From Enoplolaimus lenunculus (taxonomy: Eukaryota > Nematoda > Enoplea > Enoplida > Thoracostomopsidae): a DNA stretch of 64,000 bases. The translations under genes were made by a program, and so were the position numbers. Within the stretch, counting starts at the first letter, position 1; each line of letters starts with the position of its first letter. Of the stretch, positions 56,818-64,000 are shown piece after piece. The stretch spans positions 96,331-160,330 of the forward strand of contig JASANG010001449.1 of NCBI GenBank assembly GCA_030248215.1, given 5' to 3'. A model generated the notes under the pieces. That model did not search any database and was not told where the DNA came from. It worked only from the letters and a program-made list of their open reading frames with translations.

Positions 56818-58081
56818 AAGTCAGGGCTGGTGTTTTCCGAAAAAATTGAAACGACCAGAAAAAGTGGTTTTTTCCGCTTTTTTCATACGTCAATAAAACT
56901 GCAAATACCACATGCAGAATTTTTACCTGACACAACCTCGCAAGTTTGTGCCCGGCCTAGGTGGTACATGCATCTCTATGTAGTGTGTGTGCAGCTGCAA
57001 CAAGCTTTATCATCATGTGTTATCAAATGTTCATGCTTAATAAAATAGTAATTTAATTCTTCGAACGTTCATTTTTAAAAGTCAAATCGTGCATATCTTG
57101 CGCTGTACCTCAGGTGACGATTGTAATTAATTTTGCTATATTTTCAACCGTATGCGAAAACGTATATATACAATTCATAATAGCACAAATCAAAAATTAA
57201 GTAGGACATTATTTGTCATGTGAAAAATGTATACAGCTACGTTTGAAAATAATTTTCATCTCGTATATTTCAGGTAATATTCCGTATTTTATAAACCAAA
57301 ATCGAAGGTCATCAGAACGTTTTTTCGGCACCGAAAAATATTGGTTAAACTAAAGAACCTGGCAAACTTTTTGCGAAGCCCGTTTATAGTTCTACAGGAT
57401 ATATTTCATTATGGCTGAAATGTCAACATGTGAATAAAACAAAGATAGTACGAATATACCCAGTCTCTAAATTTATAGACAAAAAATCACTTTTAATAGA
57501 TTTTAGAAATATTAATCTTATGGATCCTTGAGGGTCAAAATATTTTGTTTCTTTTACATGACGGGTTGGCTAACCCCCTTATGGTCGGCATATCATCCGC
57601 TAACGTCACATTGTTATGTCTAATATTATACAAAAAATAGTCATTTCAAAATTGACCCCCCCCCCAGGCTCGCTCGCTGCCTCGAAATGCCCCTCAAATG
57701 AAGCTACTCCACAATACTGCACCCTTCTTTCAGACATCTGGTTTGGAGGATTACTTGTGTTCTGTATCATCCTAAGCAGGGCATCAACTGTAAAACGTAC
57801 CATACGGATCATCAGGTCCGAATAAAATTTTTCAAACCTTCAGATGAGCTGTACCCAGTAGATATCCTATAGTCGCATTCTACAGTGTTTATTTTAAAAC
57901 TACTTCAACATTACCAATCTTTTAATACAGCAGCCGGAACCGGGAATGCTTACATAGTGTTGAAACTGTATTTCGGTTTACAATTCAAATGATTTTCCGA
58001 ACGCCTAATGACGCTAATTTTACCCAGACAACAGTTATTATGATTTGGCAAACAAGCAAAAACAATTCAACTATAGTAATC

Positions 58082-58253
58082 AGGCCCGTAGCCTACTCAC
58101 CTTGCCAGGGGGGCTAAATATTTTTCAAGAGAGGGCATTCAAGGATTTTTAATGATTTACAAGCAAGATTGAAAACTTTCTAAGCGAGGTCAAAAATTTT
58201 ACCGCGGGGGGAGAGGCTGAGCCCCCCCTCGCCCCCCCCCTTGGCTACGGGCA
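58082..58253 (-). mobile_element. hAT-like MITE (family C) inside X3
   Basis: Counterpart of 50918-51088, with similar flanks and small length changes in the G and C runs. Confidence 0.82.
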
Positions 58254-59054
58254 ATGGTAATCCGCAAACACGTAGCCCGGATTTCAGTTAAGTATAACCC
58301 AACCCGTCATGTAAAAGAAACAAATATTTTGACCCTCAAGGATCCATAAGATTAATATTTCTAAAGTCTATTAAAAGTGATTTTTTGTCTATAAATTTAG
58401 AGACTGGATATATTCGTACTATCTTTGTTTATCTCACATGTTGACATTTCAGCCATAATGAAATATATCCTGTAAAACTATAAACAGGCTTCACAAAAAG
58501 TTTGCCAGGTTCTTTAGTTTAACCAATATTCTTTGGTGCCGAAAAAACGTTGATGACCTTCGATTTTGGTTTATAAAATACGGCATATTACCTAAAATAT
58601 ACGAAAGAAAATTATTTTCAAACGTAGTTCCCGTATACTTGTATCACATGACAAATCCATGCCATACTTTAATTTTTGTTTTGTGCTATTATGAATTGTA
58701 TATAATACGTTTTCGCATGCGGTTGAAAATATAGCAAAATTAATTACAATCGTCACCTGAGGTACAGCGCAAGATATGGATGATTTGACTTTTAAAAAAT
58801 GACGTTCGAAGAATTAAATTACTATTTTATTAAGCATGAACATTTGATAACACGTGATGATAAAGCTTGTTGCAGCTGCACACACACTACATAGAGATGC
58901 ATGTACCAGCTAAAGGCGGGCACAAACTTGCGAGGTTGTGTCAGGTAAAAATTCTGCATGCAGTATTTGTAGTTTTATTGACGTATGAAAAAAGCGGAAA
59001 AAACCACTTTTTTCTGGTCGTTTCAATTTTTTCGGAAAACACCAGCCCTGCTTT

Positions 59055-59246
59055 GGAGGACTAATGTAAACAACAGCGGCGGAACTGTATTATAAGCCTA
59101 TTCCTTAAAGCCTAAGCCTAAGCCTAAGCCTAAGCCTAAGCCTAGGCCTAAGCCCAAGCCAAGCAAAAAAATTAGTCAAAAGCTAAAGCTTATTCTATTC
59201 TAGTCCCACAGAAAATGTTACGCCCCTGATCTTTGCGTGAGCCCCG
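59055..59246 (+). mobile_element. Family A MITE inside X3
   Basis: Counterpart of 51891-52087 with fewer AAGCCT units, so the telomere-type run has changed in length since duplication. Confidence 0.88.
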
Positions 59247-60243
59247 TGGAGGCACTTGGGCGACAGTACCTTCTAACAGTTACCAAAACAAAAATGATGT
59301 TTATTGCCGTTGAAATTATAAAAATTTCTCTTCAGCGTTGTTACGCAAGCAAACCAATTAAAAGATAGCTTGGTGCATTTTTTAGTCTTTTCAAGCGCAT
59401 TGTCTTCCCCGAAACCAATGGTTCTTCAAGCAATAAGATTGTTGTATTGGGGCTGCAATGCTTTGCTTCTGGCACTGGATTCTTCCACCAATCAGGATTG
59501 GTACTCTTAGGTTTAGGTGTAGGCTTTAATAGGCTTTTGACCAAAATCATAACAGAGAACAATTTCGGGTTCCAATCCAAGCACCTAGATTCACAGGGAT
59601 ATATTATATGTAGAAATGCATGTAATAGTTGTAGCACGTTTTTGAGTTCTTTCGAGATATGAACGCACCATGCTGCAATGCGTCAAGTGTGTGGCATGAT
59701 CCGAACGAAGCGAAGCTACCGCGTGCCAAAAATTTTCGCTGTCTTGCTGCGCATGTGAACACAGGACGACTGCACGTACACGCGGGGAATGACTGCGATA
59801 GCACGAGTTGCGCACGAGTTCGCAGTGCAAGTTATTGAATCGTGGCAACAGCACAACAGCGATGTCCGAGCTGATGTCGCTATTACGTGGAGCGAAAATC
59901 TACCAAAACCTGCGGATATGAAACTCGACATAATAGCAGAATAATTTTACTGCAGTTTGTGTTCTAAATTTTTAAACCTTACAATTAATTTGTTTAAAAT
60001 TTATATAACTTATCGCCCAACTGATAATAACTGCTACACGTCAGTGCCCAATTGAGAAAGTTCAAAAAAGGTGAACCCTGGCGACAAAAAAAGTAGAAAA
60101 TAAAGCGTGCGAGTAAAACGGGCCCAAACCTAACACAATTTTAGCACAGTTTGTTCCTTGTTGGTAGTCTATAGAACAAGTCCATCCCTCTCAATCTAGG
60201 TAGGAACTAGGACTTCAGACTTATTTACTAAAGCAGCTGGAAA

Positions 60244-60325
60244 GCGAGCCTCCGGAGCGCGGATCGAACTCTCAGCGTACGGACCCGCAAGCCAATACTC
60301 TACAGACCCCGCCACGCAGCCCGCC
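60244..60325 (-). promoter_or_regulatory. tRNA-like segment in X3
   Basis: Third copy of the segment at 53081-53160. Confidence 0.5.
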
Positions 60326-60336
60326 TCTCCAACTAC

Positions 60337-61525
60337 TGTACCCGCTGTCCTTCTGTCCCGCTGTCCTACTGTCCCGCTATTCCTCTGTCCCGCTGTCCTA
60401 CTGTCCCGCTGTTGTACTGTCCCGCTGTCCTGCTGTCCCACTGTCCTCTATCCCCGCTGTCCCGCTGTCCGCTGCTATACTCCCGCTGTCCCTCTGTCCC
60501 GCTGTCCTTCTGTCCAGCTTCCTACTCCTCTCTCCACTGTCCTACTGTCCAACTGTCCCCGCTGTCCCTCTGTACACCCACTGTCCTACTGTCCCCGCTG
60601 TCCTACTGTCCCCGCTGTCCTACTGTCCCGCTGTCCTAATGTCCCGCTGTCCCACTGTCGTACTGTCCAGCTGTCCCACTGTCCTACTGTCCCACTGTCC
60701 CGCTGTCCTACTGTCCCGCTGTCCTCTGTCCCCGCTGTCCTCTGTCCAGCTTACCTACTCCTACTCCCGCTGCCCTACTGTCCCGCTGTCCTTCTGTCCC
60801 CACTCCTCTCCCGCTGTCCTACTGTCCCGCTGTCCTACTGTCCCGCTGTGCCTACTGTCCCGACTGTCCTACTGTCCCACTGTCTCGCTGTCCTACTGTC
60901 CGCTCCGCTGTCCTACTGTGCCCAGCTTCCTTCTGTCCTACTGTCTCACTGTCCTACTGTCCAACTGTCCCGCTGTCCCTACTGTCCCGCTGTCCTTCTG
61001 TCCCGCTGTCCTACTGTCCCGCTGTCCTGCTGTCCCGCTGTCCCACTGTCCCGCTGTCCTGCTGTCCCACTGTCCCTCTGTCCTACTGTCCCACTGTCCT
61101 ACTGTCCCGCTGTCCTACTGTCCCGCTGTCCTACTGTCCCGCTGTCCTACTGTCCAGCTTTCCTACTGTCCTACTGTCCCACTGTCCTACAGTCCAAGCT
61201 TTCCTACTGTCCTACTGTCCCACTGTCCTACCTGTTCAACTGTCCCGCTGTCCTACTGTCCCGCTGTCCTACTGTCCCGCTGTCCTACTGTCCAGCTTTT
61301 CCTACTCTCCTACTGCTCCACTGTCCTCTTCCCGCTGTCCCACTGTCCCGCTGTCCTACTGTCCCGTTGTTCCACTGTCCCGCTGTCCTACTGTCCCGCT
61401 GTCCTACTGTCCAGCTTTCCTACTGTCCTACTGTCCCACTGTCCAACTGTCCCGCTGTCCTACTGTCCCGCTGTCCTACTGTCCCGTTGTCCTACTGTCC
61501 CGCTGTCCCGCTGTCCCACTGTCCC
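60337..61525 (+). repeat. CTGTCCYRCTGTCCCG minisatellite (~1.2 kb)
   Basis: Variants of an 8-bp half-unit (CTGTCCTA, CTGTCCCG, CTGTCCCA, CTGTCCAG) alternate throughout, mostly as 16-bp pairs. Long open frames of 308 and 234 codons are a by-product of the repeat. The array ends at the palindrome GTCCCGGGAC, followed at 61539-61560 by CCTCAGCGTAACATGGGCC, which resembles a family B terminus. Confidence 0.95.
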
Positions 61526-61560
61526 GGGACAGCGGGACGGCCCTCAGCGTAACATGGGCC

Positions 61561-62048
61561 GCTAAACTTGTGGCACGTTTAGATATTCGCCGGAAGCGGA
61601 TCTACGGGGGAGGGTTCATCGAGTACTCAGGATCTCTCTTCGTATCAAGCAAGCTATAAAATCGAAAAATATCTCGAGTCGAGGTTGTATTTGACTCTGT
61701 GGATGCCTACCGGGTAAAAAATTCGCTTAAAATAATTCTTGTCCGACCACACGGTTTATTGAAAGACACAGAAAGGATTTTGGGTTTCGAAGTTCCTATT
61801 AAATGTGGGTCATCGATTGAAAGTGGTCACAAATAAATGCTTGATTTGCCACCGAAAACCAGATATGACGAACTCATGCGACCCTGACAGTGCTCAAAAT
61901 TGCATTGCAATTCCTACCCTCAGGGGGGCCTCAATTTTGTGTAGAGCATCGTTCAAATTGACTCAACAAATATTCAAAAGCACTCGTTTAACGAACCGAA
62001 TTATGGTCATTTCAATAACATAAAACATCGGAATCTGCGCTCAAGTCA
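61561..62048. other. No gene or element seen
   Basis: Unassigned sequence. A 72-codon plus-strand frame at 61805-62023 has no recognised domain. Confidence 0.4.
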
Positions 62049-62240
62049 CAGGACCGGAGCAGCCACACCCCATACCCCCATTTGGGGGCTTTCATCTAAA
62101 GAGGCCCCACAATAACCGGTTGAAACAAAAACGGCTTAAGTTTTAAAATGCGCCTGGCTTCTCGCTCACTTCGCTGGCGAGTTTGGGGGCCCCCACTCTA
62201 GACTTTGGGAATAGCCCCACCGCTGCCTGCACCGGCACTG
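62049..62240. mobile_element. hAT-like MITE (family M) with perfect 8-bp target duplication
   Basis: CAGGACCGGAGCAGCC at the left and CTGCACCGGCACTG at the right. TCAAGTCA stands on both sides (62041-62048 and 62241-62248). It shares its interior with 19764-19933. Confidence 0.9.
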
Positions 62241-62816
62241 TCAAGTCAGTAAAAGGTCTAACTGAATTAAGCATTGGATTGTTCAATATCGGGAACAATG
62301 CTTTTCGACCAACATCACCGAAGCGTTGGTGAGCGAACACACAAAGCTACTGGACGGACCACATCAGGGCCTCAGTGAATCACATGAAACGTCTTGATCC
62401 CTAGCACGAGAGACCGCGTGACGGGCAGCAGTAAAGTTCTGATCGAATAACACATGATCCAAGTTAACACTTAATTCATAACCGCTTCTAAGATTATCTA
62501 TTTGGCAAGCAAAATTTCAATTTGCGTGCCTCATATTTATTCATTACAAATATACCGAAATGCAGTTTCTAAGCTGCAAATTTGCACAAGTTAATAGTAT
62601 CATTTTCGCTTTCCAATATTAAAATGTTTATGGTTTGTTTTTCTCAAACTCGAAAGACACAAACAAAATAGTATGATAGGCAAATAGAATAATTTCGAAC
62701 AAAGCTTTGGTTTGACAAAAATAATAATATTTTAATTTTAAATTACGAACGAAAATTATAACATTTGGCAACGTTTGCTGAATAATTTTAAAATCTGCTG
62801 ATTTTATATTAGCTTA
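62241..62816. other. No gene or element seen
   Basis: Unassigned AT-rich sequence after the target duplication. Confidence 0.4.
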
Positions 62817-62885
62817 TTATGCATCGTCCACTTTATAACGCGTACGCTGTGTGGATTTTTGCATCATCAATTGACGTCTACTTTT
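62817..62885 (+). repeat. Short piece of the palindrome arm
   Basis: GTCCACTTTATAACGCGTAC, TGTGTGGATTTTTGCATC and CAATTGACG repeat 53465-53525. This shows a fourth, partial copy of the segment. Confidence 0.8.
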
Positions 62886-63164
62886 GCTATTGACAGAACA
62901 GTAGATGGCAAGTGTATTTCAGAAAAATTTATCATTAAAATTATTAATTCAATTGACAGCTGCGGTCATGCAAAAACAGTAGTTGTAAACAGTGCGTTTT
63001 GTTTATATAGAATTGGCTATACTAAAGCTAACTGCGAAACAGCAAATGCCAATTGCCTTGATATGAAAATCCCCTAACCGTTCATACCTCTATTCAGATG
63101 AACTAGAAGCTGTAAGTACTATTCATATAAACAGACAGCTTACTGCCAATGGCACTAATTTCAT

Positions 63165-63285
63165 AAACAGTAGCTGTCAATTGCGCTACTTTCGCACACA
63201 GTAGCTATCAATTTCGCTACTTACGTAGACAGTAGCTGTCAATTGCCCTACTTTCGTAGACAGTAGCTGTCAATTGCTTTCAAGT
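63165..63285 (+). repeat. Tandem repeat of about 36 bp
   Basis: CAGTAGCTGTCAATTGC and CTACTTTCGTAGA phrases recur about four times with slight variation. Confidence 0.85.
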
Positions 63286-63329
63286 TTTATGTGCAGTTGT
63301 GCAAACACATCATTTCATCCAAAAAAGGG

Positions 63330-63690
63330 TGTAATCGGAATAAAATACCGGAACCGGAAAGTTAAAAATATACCGGAACTGGAAAAGAAAAAATAATACT
63401 TGTTAATACAAAAAAAATAATTTTTAACGCTTAGCGACTCACAACGCCAGATACGGAACTACGTAACCAATCTTTAAAGACAACTTTATTGCAAAGCTAT
63501 AGCTACCTACATCATAATACGTTCCATGTCATACGTGGGCGTAATATATGCAAAAACGACAAACCGAAAATTAACATATAACATAGTGAAAAAATGTATC
63601 ACGGTGCAACAGTTTGTGGAAAATATCGGAGCGTGAGCCGGAGTTCTACAAAATTGCCGGAGCCGTAGTGGCGGTGAAGCCAGAGGTGAG
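63330..63690. mobile_element. CCGGAACCGG-rich hAT-like MITE (family F/D)
   Basis: GGGTGTAATCGGAATAAAATACC at the left; GCCGGAGTTCTAC and GCCGGAGCCGTAG at the right. The right terminus is not clear. Confidence 0.5.
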
Positions 63691-63911
63691 GCGAAATTAA
63701 GTAGTTAAAAATAACTGATTCGCCATATAAATAATTCGCTCGTACAATTTAGTTTCGCTTTTATGCTCTCCCCATCTCCACCCTAAAGCCCTCGATACTG
63801 TCAGTTCTCAGAATTTGGCACGAGTGTACTGAGAGGAGCGGCGCGGGGGGCTTCCCATACCTCGCATGCGAGGTTGTCCAGTTTAAATCTCGAAAAATTT
63901 TCTATGTAGCA

Positions 63912-64000
63912 CTTCCACGGAAGTTGGCCCTTTCGGACAATCACAAATACTGCACCACGGAAGTTGGCCCGTTCGGACAATCACAAATACTGCACCACGG
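63912..64000 (-). repeat. Start of a 40-bp satellite array, reverse orientation
   Basis: Two units of CCACGGAAGTTGGCCCTTTC / GGACAATCACAAATACTGCA, the reverse complement of the array at 54702-55035. It runs off the window. Confidence 0.92.

Larger units (their letters stand above)
55052..57569 (-). repeat. Right arm of the palindrome (copy X2, inverted)
   Basis: Reverse complement of 51136-53672, ending CATGACGGGTTGG. It then abuts X3 directly, so the three copies run head-to-head and then on. Confidence 0.92.
57573..60336 (+). repeat. Segmental repeat copy X3
   Basis: Direct copy of 50401-53171. It starts at the edge of the palindrome (ACCCCCTTATGG) and breaks off after CTCTCCAACTAC, where the CTGTCC minisatellite takes over. 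Confidence 0.92.

Noticed and set aside
60639-61565. A 308-codon open frame rich in LSRCPTVPLSYCP
   Set aside because: It is the CTGTCC minisatellite read in one frame; the overlapping frames are equally open and there is no domain or splice context.

Overview
This is an AT-rich, repeat-dense piece of an animal (metazoan) nuclear genome. It has spliced genes with GT/AG introns, a seven-transmembrane receptor, two ZC2HC1-family zinc-finger genes, and very many short non-autonomous DNA transposons. There are no operons, no ribosome binding sites and no bacterial features. The hexamer TTAGGC, which is the nematode-type telomere unit, occurs in dozens of short runs. In nearly every case it lies inside a transposon with terminal inverted repeats, so it does not by itself mark a chromosome end or fix the phylum.

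Layout. 1-4190: fragments of several MITE families, including nested insertions. 4192-8105: one non-autonomous LTR retrotransposon with a 5-bp target duplication, a primer-binding site and a polypurine tract. 8.1-16.6 kb: MITEs and unassigned AT-rich sequence. 16.7-19.4 kb: first ZC2HC1-like gene (minus strand, three exons), with three MITEs in intron 1 and a 24-bp tandem array in intron 2. 19.8-24.2 kb: a dense MITE field. 24.9-26.2 kb: second ZC2HC1-like gene (minus strand), a tandem paralogue with the same intron phases. 26.7-33.7 kb: more MITEs, including a 1-kb element with long inverted ends. 34.3-36.9 kb: an intronless 851-residue GPCR-like gene on the minus strand. 37-50 kb: MITEs, a satellite built from a MITE head, a possible terminal exon pair, and a 1,035-bp hAT-like element. 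50.4-60.3 kb: a segmental repeat in three copies. The first two form a palindrome with roughly 2.5-kb arms around a 1.4-kb spacer carrying a 40-bp satellite; the third is a direct copy. 60.3-61.5 kb: a CTGTCC-type minisatellite. 61.5-64 kb: MITE remnants, ending in the same 40-bp satellite in reverse orientation.

The confident host genes are the two ZC2HC1-like genes and the receptor; nothing links them functionally. The mobile fraction is the main interest. A hAT-like MITE superfamily (GGCCMATGT ends, 8-bp target duplications) carries TTAGGC repeats in its core and has seeded satellites and a palindrome. A TTAA-flanked, piggyBac-like MITE carries tRNA-type pol III boxes. Exon boundaries were set by reading splice signals, phase and family similarity by eye. 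Element ends were set by TIRs and target duplications where visible; other boundaries are approximate. Letter names for repeat families (A, B, C...) are local labels used only here.
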